Positions 37,861 through 49,912 of a stretch of DNA of 64,000 bases are shown here, piece after piece. Positions within the stretch are counted from its first letter, which is position 1. Each line of letters starts with the position of its first letter. The position numbers and the translations under genes were made by a program. Location: positions 620,001-684,000 of the forward strand of contig PQWQ01000003.1 of assembly GCA_002943765.1 (NCBI GenBank), given 5' to 3'. This DNA comes from Psoroptes ovis (lineage: Eukaryota; Arthropoda; Arachnida; Sarcoptiformes; Psoroptidae). The notes beneath the pieces are model-generated. The model did not search any database, was not told where the DNA came from, and saw only the letters and a list, made by a program, of their open reading frames with translations.

Positions 37861-40566
37861 TTTGTTAATTCATTTAATTCTATGATTTTTTCACTGGTTT
37901 AATTCACTGTCAATTAATTGTTTAAAATTGTTGAATTTTATGAAATAAACAAATGAATAAACGAATGAACAATTATCTCGAATAAATCATTTGGTGATGA
38001 TTATTTCAATTAAATTTTAATTATTTTTTGTTTTTGTTTCTGTTTGTTTCACTTCAATTCATTCAATTTTACTCGAAATAAATGATGACATTGAAAGTTT
38101 TTCAAAGAAAAAGAAAATCAAAATCAAAATAAAACAAATTTTGAAATGACTGAAATTCAATTAAAAGTGGAAAATTGTTGAATTTTTATTCATTCGAAAT
38201 GAAAATGGAAGCAATGATGAAATCAATTCAATTTGTTGTTGCCAAAATATTTGATCATTTATTCAAACACATATACATTTCACAAAATGTTTTCACAAAT
38301 CAAGAATTACATGTAATAAAGGATTGACACATGTATGTAAAGGTTTTTTTCAAGGTAATAAAATGTAAACAAACAATTCATTTGTTTTAGATTATTCATT
38401 TATGACTGTTTGAATTCTCAAATGAAAACATAGGAATTGGTTTAATTTTCAAAGTAAATGATGCTGTTGTCGTCGACGACATAAATAAACCGAATGATGA
38501 TCATAATAATGCAATACTTTGACAATATTTCAATTCATTTTCATGTCACTTTTGTTGAATATACGAGTAAAATCAAAGACGAATGAACGAACTGAACGAG
38601 CAAAAAAATGAAATTATTATTATTATTATCAAACGGAAATCAATTGATTGATTTTGACTTGTAAAAATTTTTTTGTTATCAAACAATTATTGTTTGTTGA
38701 ACTAGCACACACACTGACAATTGTCACTATCATTATTATTATCAAATTGTTGTTGTCGATTGTTAGACTGTCGTTTGACTGATTGTTGTTGATAATCATT
38801 TGAATGAAAATACACCCCAATATTTTCCAACTTAATGGTGAATGTATGTGATTGACATTAATTTTTTCAAAAAAAGCTAGGTCAATTCTTATTCGTTTGT
38901 TGTTGTTGATAGTGTCAGTACTTGAATATGAATCAAAGATGATAATATTTAATGGGACAAATTTGATGTGTTTAGGATGATTTCTTTATATTTTCTCAAT
39001 TTCGTTGAATATTTTGAGCTTTATGAATTGATGAATTGGTTTTATCACATCACAAAATGATGGTAAATGTTGTTGCTGTTGTTGTTGTTGCTGGTGTTTA
39101 TGATGGTGGTGGAGACGATAAAGATGGTGATGGTGGTGGTGGCACAATTTCATTCAATCAAATGAATGAATGAATCAAATGAATTGGATTGAATGGTTTT
39201 GATTTCTTTCATTTTTTTTGTTGCTGTGATTTTTTAAAGATGCAATTTTTTTCCTGTTTCATTCTTTAATGCTGCTAGCAATTTCTAATGTTTGTGTTTA
39301 TTTACTTTTTGATCATGCAGACATAAAAGGTAGTGGCACTGTTTTTAGTTGCATCGAAATGTTTTCAAAAAAATTTTCTCATTTTTTTTTAAATTTCTGG
39401 GAATTTTTTAAAATTCAAATTTAAATTGAACAAATTGATAAATTGATTGATTTTTCAAAAGGAATGTAAATAATTGATTGCATTTTTTCTTCAAACAATA
39501 AATCAATTATTCATTCGCAACAGGTTAAAAATTTTGAAAATTTTTTTTGGGTGTTTTTACATTTTTCTGCATGAAAAAACAATGGAAAGAAACGAAAATG
39601 ATATTCGACCATTTCAAACAACAACGAAAACAAAAATAGTCTGGAAAAATCTTGAAAAAAAAGAGAAAGTATCTCAATACAACTCGTGTCTGTACAAAGA
39701 TTAACAATTAATGTCTGAAAATGAAATGAAAACCTTGGAAAAAAAGACAAAATTAATTTACTTGAAACACAAATCGTGGAAAGTAAATTATTTTTTTGTT
39801 CCAAATTTTCAAGGTCCCAGGCACATTGGACAAACGATTTTGTTTATAAATTGATAGAATCGTGGATCAATGATTTATTTTTCCGATCATTAATTTGATG
39901 ATATCATCTCAAAGATTGATAGATCAATCAATCAATGATTGAATAAATTAAATGGATTGAAGAAAGTGGTAAAAATTTTCAAATCAAAATTTGAAAATAG
40001 AAATCCATTTCGATCCAAGTTGGCGATTCACAACACTTGGGGTAGATTTGGTCGCCTTTTGGTATTTTTTGTTTATTGTTTTGAAAATGTTTCATATTCA
40101 TCAAGCAAAAAAAACCAATTGGATAATTTTTAATTAAAATTTTAATTAAAAATTCAAAAAATTTACATCAAGAAGATATTAATCGATTATTGATTGAATT
40201 TTGATTAGTTGATGGTTGTCGTGGAACTCATGAATAGCAACGCGAATTTCAATTAAAATCATCTCACGTGAATTTCAATTTTTTTTGTGAAAAACCTTTG
40301 AAATAGAAATTCAAGACCATCGATGCCATTGTTTCTATGGTTCCAAGCCGAAATAACCATAGAAACACAAGACCATAACTCTATGTTTATTCAATCGTTG
40401 ACAATGATCAATGCTTCATTATTATTATTTGTACAATATTGATACCTCTACTAAATGTTTTTGATAATTTCTATATAAACGTCCAACATTATATTTTTTT
40501 GCACGAATCAATTTACTTTCACATATAAATATCAAACAATTATAAAGAACAAAAAAAAAAAAAAAA
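37861..40566. other. Divergent region between MOB3 and the PWWP-IBD gene
   Basis: 2.7 kb holding both promoters. Contains GTT/GTTGCTG-type repeats near 39065-39145 and a perfect 12-bp inverted repeat at 40331-40366. The open frames are short and not supported. Confidence 0.5.
40331..40366. repeat. Perfect 12-bp inverted repeat (hairpin)
   Basis: GTTTCTATGGTT (40331-40342) and AACCATAGAAAC (40355-40366) are perfect reverse complements separated by 12 nt (CCAAGCCGAAAT). The unit is flanked by a direct CAAGACCAT on each side. It lies about 200 bp upstream of the PWWP-IBD start codon. Confidence 0.85.
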
Positions 40567-42451
40567 ATGCCACCAAAATTGATAAGAAATTATTCTGTTG
40601 GTGATCTTGTGTTTGCAAAAATTAAAGGCTATCCACCTTGGCCAGCTCGAGTAAATTATAATATGATAATTTTAAGCCTAATCGAATAATTTTTAATTTT
40701 TCTCTATCCTTAATTTAGATTGAAGAAAATTTTCCAAACGGCTATAAACCACATCCAGGACGCTATCCTGTATTCTTTTTTGGAACATATGAAATGTATG
40801 TTTTTATTTTAAATCTTCAAACTTATTAATTTTTTTCAATTTAGCGCTGTTGTAACAGCCAAAGATATTTATCCATATCATCAATATAAACATCAACTTG
40901 GTATCAGGCGTAAAATGAAAAATTTCAATGAAGGTTTAGAAGAAATTGAAAAACATCCGAATCTAACAATGAATTCAGAAGAATTGATGCGTTTACGTGA
41001 TGAACGTCAATCATCGAACAATTACAATGATGACGATGATGATGATGAAAGTGATGTTTCATTTGAAAACTATGAAGATGATGATTCAGCTAGCTACGAT
41101 GATGATGATGATGATCGTGATTCACGATCTGATAATTCTTACGATAATCATAATGATCGAAATCGATCGAAAAAGAAGAATAAAAATCGCCATTCATATT
41201 CAAATAATGATGATGATGATGATGAAGATAATGAAGATCGAAATAGAAAAAAATCCAAGAAAAATTCTCGACAGAAACAATCAAAAAATAGTTCAAAATT
41301 TAGTCGATCATCATTTGTACTTAGTGATAATGATGATGACAATAAGAATGATGGTAGCGATAATGAAAAAAGTAAAAAGAAATCAAAGAATCGTAAACGA
41401 AAAATTGTCAAACAATCTGATAGTGAAGTTGAAATATCTGATAATAATGATAATGATGATGATGATGAACAAAATGAAAGTGAAAATCATGATCAAAATA
41501 ATAAGAAAAATAAGCGATTAAAAATATCGTCATCATCTTCATCATCATCATCTGGATCAGATGATGAAAATGTAAATATCAAACCTAAATCATCAAAGAA
41601 AAAAAGTTCCATCGAAAATGATGTTGACGATATTGATAATGATGATTCGAATGAAAAATCGGCGGCCAAAGAAAATGTCAAAGTAAATACGAATAATGAT
41701 CATGATGATCTGGAAACGACAAAGAAATCATCATCATCGACAACAATAAAAATGAATGAAGATGTATTGAAATTGAAACAAAAATTACAAGATGAAAAAT
41801 TGGCACAAAAATTAGAGGAAAAAGAAAGAGAAAAAGAACGTCGTAAACGTGAAAAAATGGAACGTAAACGATTGGAACGATTACAAAAATTGAAGAAAAA
41901 AGTAAATAATAATGACAATAAAAATAGTGAAAATGATAAACATCCCGAAAATTCTATGCCGGATAATCGTACAATAAATCAAATATTGTCAACAATTGAT
42001 TCAAATATTAAATCAAGTTTATCGAAAACAAATGCAAACATTGATAAATGTTTACAAACAATGGAAAGTATTGATGATATCAGTGAAAAAATACTTAAGA
42101 CTTCAGCAAAAAATATTAGCAATTTCAGCGATAATCTTAAAGAATTAATATCTACATTGAAAAAATGTCGTAAATATAAACAAGAAGAACGAATTAGAAT
42201 CAAAGCTGATCATTATTTCAATAAAATGAAAGAATTATTCTGTACAAATGGTACACAACAGGTATGTTCTTGTTTTTTCTTTGAATAACTGTTTGATTCT
42301 AAAATTTTCATCTTTTCAGGCATCTCAGCAACAGCAATCACAACAAGGAACAAATGAAGATTCAACTGAATCAAATAAAGATCCGACCGAATCGAAAGAT
42401 GATAAACTGGCCACAACAATGGAAAATACGCTACAACCAATGAAAAGTTAA
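40567..42451 (+). CDS. PWWP and integrase-binding-domain protein (LEDGF/HRP2-like)
   Basis: Chromatin reader of the HDGF-related family. Four exons: 40567-40650, 40719-40795, 40845-42261, 42320-42451, giving 569 aa. The N-terminal PWWP domain (residues about 8-90) reads VGDLVFAKIKGYPPWPAR, with the PPWP core at 23-26, and YPVFFFGTYE; such domains bind H3K36-methylated nucleosomes. A long Asp/Lys/Asn/Ser-rich linker with RKRK-like basic nuclear signals and a Lys/Arg/Glu-rich helix (EEKEREKERRKREKMERKR) follows. The integrase-binding domain fold is at about 425-520 (INQILSTIDSNIKSSLSKT ... KCLQTMESIDDIS ... LKKCRKYKQEERI), which in relatives docks transcription elongation and MLL-type partners. 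The tail is Gln/Ser/Thr/Asp-rich. The domain pair identifies it as the PSIP1/HDGFL2 type; which orthologue is open. AATAAA at 42588-42593. Confidence 0.92.
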
Positions 42452-42803
42452 AACAATAACTCAACCGATTCAGGAATCAATAAGACATTATTGAAAACAA
42501 ACATTTATATAATTATCATTGTCCATTATATTCACTCTTATTTATGCTTGTATCATATGATTACATCAAAAATGAATAATTAAACAAAATAAATCTGTCG
42601 AAAAATTTCAAAGAAACCTGTAATATTTTAATTTTTCAAACATAAATTCATTAAAAAAAAGAAATCGAAATATTGACAGATTGGAAAGAAAGGATAAATT
42701 ATATAAATAACAAAACTTGAGCAAAAAATGAAAAAAAAATATTAAATCATTGAATTCATTAGAGTATAGTGTGGTTTCTTATTTCGGATTAATGACAGTC
42801 GCG
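42452..42803. other. Convergent 3' region
   Basis: 352 bp between the stops of the PWWP-IBD gene (+) and VHL (-), with the former's poly(A) signal at 42588-42593. No gene. Confidence 0.6.
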
Positions 42804-43559
42804 TTAATCAGTTGACAGAAATTCGGATAAATTTTGGCCATAATTTAAATGATTTGAAAGACATTCGCTGAGATGTTTTGGTAGATAATCCATCATGTAG
42901 GATGGTAATTGAATTATTTGACTATTTGAGGTTGAATTTGTTGCTGTCATTGATGACTGACTGATTTTTATTTGATCAATCAATGTGAATATACACAATT
43001 CTTGTAGACTATAAACACCATTTTTTATGAATATTAATAAAAATTCTAATCCATGTTCATGTTGTTTGGGCAACAGAATGCGATCAGCAATTTGAAATCT
43101 TTTTTGTTCCGAATATTTGTCCCATTTATGAAATGCAATCAAATCTAAACGATTAGCAATTAATGCATCGAATATGGCTAAATTTCTACGTTCATTATCA
43201 CGAAATATCCATGGATGCGTTACAAATGAATCGATAACAAATTTACTTTTTGGCATTAATTTTGAAAATTTACGTTCCATACCATCATAATCGATCCAAA
43301 TGACTTCAATTTTACGATTTGATTGATTATGTAGCACAATTTTAACTGAACGTCTTGATTCTATTGATTTTAATCGAAATGTTTTCCTATTATTGATCAT
43401 CGCTTTTGGTGTAGATGCTGTCACCGTTGTTGATGGTGCTATTAATACATCATTGATGATAATTTCATTATTTGACACTTGATTATCATCATTATTATTG
43501 CTGTTGGAATCGTTGTTATTTGATGAATCGTTCATCTTGATCCTTTTATTATTTGACAT
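42804..43559 (-). CDS. Vhl: von Hippel-Lindau protein homologue (E3 ligase substrate receptor)
   Basis: Substrate receptor of the elongin B/C-cullin 2 ubiquitin ligase that recognises prolyl-hydroxylated HIF-alpha. Single exon, 251 aa. After a 60-residue Asn/Ser-rich leader comes the VHL beta domain: SVKIVLHNQSNRKIEVIWID, YDGMERKFSKLMPKSKFVID, SFVTHPWIFRD. Aligned with human VHL, Trp88, Ser111, His115 and Trp117 of the hydroxyproline pocket are kept, while Tyr98 is Phe; numbering happens to coincide. The elongin-C BC box is SLQELCIFTLI (from residue 184), versus TLKERCLQVV in human. The segment between the pocket and the BC box is about 27 residues longer than in human. The start is the first ATG, 218 bp from that of CARS2. 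Confidence 0.9.
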   Translation of the reverse strand: MSNNKRIKMNDSSNNNDSNSNNNDDNQVSNNEIIINDVLIAPSTTVTASTPKAMINNRKTFRLKSIESRRSVKIVLHNQSNRKIEVIWIDYDGMERKFSKLMPKSKFVIDSFVTHPWIFRDNERRNLAIFDALIANRLDLIAFHKWDKYSEQKRFQIADRILLPKQHEHGLEFLLIFIKNGVYSLQELCIFTLIDQIKISQSSMTATNSTSNSQIIQLPSYMMDYLPKHLSECLSNHLNYGQNLSEFLSTD

Positions 43560-43777
43560 GAATGATGTTGAGATGAATTGGTTGAATTAATTAAGATCGT
43601 AGATTATGTTTAAAACGAATTTTAATTTAACATTGGAACGTTTCATTTGTCACGCAAACATTGTTTGGATTTTTCATTGCGTACTGCTCTTTATGAACGG
43701 ATAAAATTGTCATGTGATTTTAATGAAATTTAAAAATTTTTAAATTAATGAAAGATTAAATTAATGAAAACCAGAAA
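43560..43777. promoter_or_regulatory. Divergent VHL/CARS2 promoter region
   Basis: 218 bp between the two start codons. TCACGCA lies at 43650-43656 and CTTTATGAA at 43689-43697, the same two words as in the XRN2/KRI1 divergent promoter. No separate transcript is seen. Confidence 0.5.
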
Positions 43778-46700
43778 ATGTTGGTCAAATATTTGCCAAA
43801 AAGATCAACATTTTCATTATTAATAAAACGATACAATCATTGTCAAGATGTCAATGCTCAACACAACTGCCATCAACTGAAATTACGATCAACATTTCAA
43901 AAACAAAATCATGTATTAAATTTATTATCGAATCAACAATCATCATCATCTTCATTGAATTTATATTGTTGTGGTCCAACTGTTTATGATCATAGCCACT
44001 TAGGACATGCAATCACTTATATCCGTTGTGATTTAATCGTGAAAATGTTGCGACAATTTTTCAATTCTAATATTTATTTTGCTATGAACATTACCGATAT
44101 TGATGATAAAATTATTAAAAAATCAAATGAAAACAATGTTGATTATAGACAATTATCTAATGAATATTATCAATCATTTATTGAAGATATGAATTCTTTA
44201 CGTATTACACCGCCTGATTATTATGGTAAAGTTTCAGACAATATAATCGTTATCTGTGATTACATTCGAAGAATATATGATAAAGGTTATGCATATTATA
44301 GCAATGAAACTGGTGATATTAATTTCAATTTTGAAAAATTTATCAATGATTATTCAATAAAAAATTTACCGAATTTCGGCGGTAATCAATGGACACAAAA
44401 ATCCACGGGCAAGCATTCACCAAGAGATTTTACACTATGGAAATCATCCAAACCAAATGAACCATTTTGGCAATTAAATCTGTCAGAAAATATTAAAATT
44501 AATGGTAGACCTGGTTGGCATGTTGAATGTAGTGCAATATCTAATTCCATATTTGGTGATAAAATTGATTTACATTTCGGCGGTATTGATTTAATGTTTC
44601 CACATCATCATTGTGAATCATGTTGTTGTCATGCATATCAATATGAACCTACAATATCTGCCAGCCATAAAGGGTATCATGAATTATATTCAAATGTTGA
44701 TGTATGGCTACATTCTGGTCATTTAATATTACGTTCAGAAAAAATGAGCAAATCATTAGGAAATGTTATTTTAATTAAAGATTTTTTGAAAAAATATTCA
44801 ACCAATATATTAAGATTATTGTGTATACGAACACATTATCGTTCAGGTAAGCATTGAGATAGCATTATTGATTTTTTATTTGACATTTTAAAACCTCTAA
44901 AAAAACATTGAAAATTTTCATAAACCAAAACACAAATTACGTTTAAGGATTATGGCCATATATTGCCATGATTAATGTATCTCATTAAATTTTATAAAAG
45001 ATTATTTTGAATCAAAAAATCAATTATAAGAAAAGTGAATCAAGGTGCGAATCCAGATCAAAAGTGTTGTTTGAATTTGAACATATTGGAAACATTATTA
45101 GTTTTTCAAAAATATTGATCGAGAAAAATTGGATCGAAATTGTCAAAAAAAATAATTTAAATCATCCAATTTTTTTTATTTCAATTTCATTTCATAAATA
45201 CGAATCCGGTATATTTACAAATGATGATGATGATAATTCATAAATCTCATATTGATATTATCTCTATGTTTGATGACTATTTGATTATCAAATAAAAAAA
45301 AAATATTGAGAAAAACTCAAATCATTTCGATTACTACAACGACATTTAATTACCGGATTTTGCTCATTAAATTGAATGTAAAATTGATTTCGAATGCATA
45401 AAATACATTCAATTTAAATTGTAATCAATTTCAATCATTTGAAAATATTATTATTATTATTAGTAGCCACCGTCATTGATTGTCCTAAATTGATTTCTAA
45501 TATTTTTCAATTGATGACAATTTTTATTCATTATTTGACTTTAAATTTAGTTTTTTTTGTGGTCATTGTCTTAGTCTTTTTCTGGTCATTATCTGGCTAT
45601 TATTTGATTCAAATTGATTCAAAAACCAAAATCAATTTTAATTCAATGTTATTTATACAGAAACAATGATAATAATGATAGCCCCAAATGCAAATAATCC
45701 ATTATCATTAACAATCGGTTATTGAATCGATTGATGATCATGTGTAATGAGAATTTTATGATTTACGTACTTTGTGTACGGAGCGTTTTTGAAAATTATC
45801 GAATTAAAACAACCGTTAAATCGATTGAACAAAAAGTTCGATCAAAAAACCACATGCTTTTTAATAATGAATGTAAAATTTTGATTTCAAATGATTAATG
45901 TATAATTTAATGAATGATTAACAATTTCAAACAATTACAAATTTTTTAAACAAAAGATACCGAAAACGTAAGACACACATAACAAAAATTTATAATTTAA
46001 TTTCAATGTAATTTTTCTTTTATTATTAGAATAAATAAAATATCTCTTTATGTTTGTGTGAAATATTAACAATCAAATAACGAAAGTTTATTACGAATGA
46101 ATGGTATTGTTCTTGTTTCTCACTACAATCATGATGATGATATTGTGATATCGATAACGATGATGATAATAATACAAATACAAATAATTTTTCAATAATT
46201 TCAACGACCCAAATTGTTTGTTTTTCGTTTTTGTCTTATTCATGTAATTCATTCATTTGAAGGTAATAATTTCAATTTTTAGTTCTTGTTAATGTTAGAT
46301 ATTCAAGTGTATTCGACATGTCAGTCGGACTGACCACCATTTTGTTTTTGAGCTTTTTACCAAAATTATTCAAGTTTCTTTGGCTCTTTGCAATTTTTGA
46401 AGATTATACAATCATTGTATTGGGTGTTTTCGATGTTTTATTTTCTTGTTACTGTTATTATTATTATTATTATTATTTGGGATAAAATTGGATGTATTTT
46501 TAGAGATTTAAGTGTATATGTAAGTGTTCAATGTGTGTATGTTTCAGTGTAGATATTTGTAGCCATGATTATTATTATTATCATCATAATAATAATCATC
46601 AGTTTGATGACCTGTAATCATCATCATCATCATCATCATCATCATGAAATGAAATGATCATCAAAATCAGTTGTTTCTTGTCCATCATTTTTAATTTGAC

Positions 46701-48234
46701 CATTAGATTGGAAACGAAAATACAAATACAAACAAACAAATAAATTCAAATTCGGTTGTTGTTTTTGGTACAAATTTTATTGATTTGGATTATATTGAAA
46801 ACACATTGAATTTAATGTGATTGGAAAATGATTTTCTTCTTATGACCATTAGATCCCATAATACTTGTACAAACAATTCGTATACAAATAGAAATGAATT
46901 GAATGACATCAAGTACCTTATTATGACTAGTCTTATGTATTTTGCTTTTCATTTTTTCTTTGATATTTTTGATGGATGCTTTCGATTTTATCGAGATTAG
47001 TGATTATGCTTTTGAAATAAAAATTTTGATTTTTTTCAATTTATTTATAGAAATTGATTTTGATAAGAAAATTCTCATCGAAATGCAATCATTTGATGAA
47101 AAATTACGTGAATTTTTGCGACAATTAGAATGGATTATTTATAAATTATCAACAACAACAGCGACAACAAGTATAACGAATCAAAATTTATTAATATCAC
47201 CGATGATAATCACGGATGTTGACAATGTTGATAATGAAATGATTGATACTTCAATCATCAATAATTTATCATTGGAAGAATGGATTGATAGAATTGAAAA
47301 TGAAATCTATGCAGGTTTGCTGGATGATATGGATATGAATCGTTCGTTGAATATAATAATAAAATTTTCAAAAATATTCCCAAATGCAATACAATATTGG
47401 ATTGATACGAATTCTACTGATGAATCAAATCAACAAAAATTATTATTTAATTGTATACGTTTACGAAAATTGCTGCAGAAATGGTTCGATGCAACATCTT
47501 TAGATTATGTTTCGAATGAAAAATCATCATCATCTTCGATAATATCTTCTGATCAAATGGCAATCGTTGAACATTTAAGTGAATTTCGCCGAAATATTCG
47601 ACAATCAACACTGATAATGATGAAAAGCATGAAAAATATCGCCGATAATCCGGCAACAATTGATCAACAAAAAAATGAAATGATCAAAATCCTCGAACAA
47701 TGTGATCAAACACGAACATTTTTAGAAAAATATGGATTTAAATTAAAGGTAAGTCGACATGTTTTTCTCTATTTTTTTCTCATAATCTTATTTGAAGTGT
47801 TTGTATTGAAATATTAACATCTTAATATATTAGGCTGTCCGAAAAGTTCTGGCCGATTTTCATGAGCAACTCTACTTGATTAAACGGAATGAACTTTTCG
47901 GAAAGCATAATACATTTGAGTGAATTGTAAAAATTATCATAATCCGACATTCAACTATGATGATTTCACGTTTGTCGGATGTGTTGATCAAATTATTAGC
48001 ATTTTGTTTGAGTGTTTTTGTGTGTAAGCTTAAAAAAGACATTTACACGCTTATTATTTATCAAAAACTATTCGCTTAATACAATGTTCATGTTTAAAAA
48101 AATATGAATCTTTGAGTCTAGTATGAACTTTTAATGTTAACATTTTATCACGATTTTTGATTCATTTTTCCTTTTTATCCTTTTCTCTGCCTCTTTCTTC
48201 CTTTCGCCCATTCAAATAGGACCAACGATCTTGA
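43778..48234 (+). CDS. CARS2: Cysteinyl-tRNA synthetase, mitochondrial
   Basis: Charges mitochondrial tRNA-Cys. Three exons: 43778-44846, 47051-47748, 48220-48234, giving 593 aa. The basic N-terminus (MLVKYLPKRSTFSLLIKRYN) fits a mitochondrial presequence. Class I motifs are intact: CCGPTVYDHSHLGHA (HIGH-equivalent HSHLGH at 72-77), zinc ligands in CGPTVY, HVECSAIS and FGGIDLMFPHHHCE, and KMSKS at 322-326 (SEKMSKSLGN). The frame after HYRS is continued by SEIDFDKK in the exon at 47051 (phase 1, acceptor TTTATAG), then by a helical region (WIDRIENEIYAGLLDDMDMN) matching the DALR-side helices. The C-terminus LEKYGFKLKDQRS corresponds to the GV.LEDTP-type end. The last exon adds only four residues and the stop. 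Intron 1 is 2.2 kb; intron 2 holds a MITE. Confidence 0.9.
44847..47050. other. 2.2 kb CARS2 intron 1
   Basis: GTAAGC...TTTATAG. Holds a CAT trinucleotide repeat at about 46618-46644 and a few frames of under 80 codons (45007-45243, 45439-45669) that I cannot assign. A naive reading would end CARS2 at 44857 and miss this intron. Confidence 0.75.
47749..48219. other. CARS2 intron 2
   Basis: 471 bp, GTAAGT...AAATAG. Contains a MITE copy at 47830-47910; otherwise AT-rich. Confidence 0.75.
47830..47910 (+). mobile_element. Mariner-type MITE, copy 3, inside a CARS2 intron
   Basis: Left end TTAGGCTGTCCGAAAAGTTC is intact; the right end is decayed (CGGAAAGCATAA for CGGACAACCTAA). TA is found at both borders (47828-47829, 47911-47912). 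The interior has the same orientation as copy 1. Confidence 0.85.
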
Positions 48235-49880
48235 CCAGATGATGTGAATGTCGGCGTTGAAACGAAGAAAATGAAAAACCCTGATATCAACTTTGAATTT
48301 CCCCACTTGATCGAATCAAAGAAATTGGATCATCCATAGAAAATCGCCGAAATATCATTGAATTTCAATGAATGTGTTGATCTTGATTTTCAATGATTTT
48401 TCGTTTTTCAAAAAATTCTTCGAAAATTATCCTCATATCTCACCCCACACACACACTCGCACACCTGTTGAATGTGGATCAAAATACTTATGGTTTGAAG
48501 GTAGTGAAAAATGGTGGTGGAAAGAACTGCAAAGCCCTCGATACAATTGGAACGAAAGCACATATACACAATGATTTCGGGTTATTATCATTATCATTAT
48601 CACCGAAATGCTAATGATAATAATCATTCGTTATCATCAAAATAAAAAAGATATCAATGTTTAGCCTTAGTGTTTGTGTATCTATTTTCAAATATTGATA
48701 ATAATGATTATTTATTTATCGAGTTTAATGTAATATAATCAAAATAAAACTTAACATTTCATCTTATATCATAAGATAATAATATTTGATTTCGTACGCC
48801 CACATTCTTTGAAGATGAAATTAAAACAAAAAATGAATGATAATAATCGAAATTGACAAACCTTAACAATGATCAAGGTTGAACTAGATCAGACGTTCGG
48901 GAACTGACACTTGTTGCATTGCATTGATGCATCAATGTTTGATGATCTAAATTTCTCATAGAAATCAATCAATGATCTTCAAAAAATAATGAATTTCAAT
49001 TGTTTTTTTTAGAATTTATCTTTGAATTCATTTTATCTTTGTTCACCTTTAAAATATGAAAATATCGTTTAAAATAGAAACAAAATTTGATTGATGTATT
49101 TTGATTGTTCTTGACCATTGCATTGGGTTTGATACCTACGCATGCACACTCATGAAATAAAATTTCAAATTATCCAATTGGTTACAATGTAATGTTCATC
49201 ATTTTGATTGGATCGATTGATCAATCGACCACACACAATCACACGCAATCATTTGAGCCAAATCGATTCAAATTTATCTTTTTTCAGAAAATAATAAAAA
49301 TACAAACAATCCTTTGGTTATTTATTTTATTTTCAATTTTTTTTTTCAAATTTAAAATCAATCATTTTCAATCAATGTTTTGATTTGAAAATGATAATAA
49401 CGATGATGATGATCATGATTATAAGCTTTGCCATTGTTTTTTGTGCTTCGATGAGAACAAAAACATCCAATCAAACCCATGAACAATGGCCATTCATCTA
49501 TTTGTATTTTGTTTCAAAAACATTTTCCAAAATCAATTCATGCAAACATCTGTGTGTGATCGACAAACCATGGGAAATATCATTGCTTCAAAGCGATGCC
49601 ATAAATTATTTCATATAATTCATATGATTTGAAATAATTCTCGGTGATTCAATTTTGTTTTTTGTTTTTTCTTTGAAACAATTTTCACATTCTTTCAATT
49701 TTCAAATAATTCACATCAATTGTGATGCTGTGATTGTCTTAGTGTGACTACCACACATTATAAGGTTCATATCTTGGAGAAAAAATAAAAATTTCTGATT
49801 CAAATTAAACATATTCAATATGGGTTTATTTTTAGAGTTTATTTTTCTCTTCAGCCATCAATGATGATGGCCATTCGATG

Positions 49881-49912
<32 letters not shown>

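Noticed and set aside
40997..41521. Met/Ile-rich frame inside the PWWP-IBD gene
   Set aside because: Frame-shifted image of GAT/AAT repeats encoding Asp/Asn runs.
44847..44857. CARS2 ending at the in-frame stop after GKH
   Set aside because: GTAAGC is a donor, and the exon at 47051 continues in phase with synthetase-like sequence through to the natural C-terminus.
49385..49618. Possible small secreted peptide
   Set aside because: Only the hydrophobic Met/Ile start supports it, and that derives from GATGATGAT repeats; there is no other evidence.
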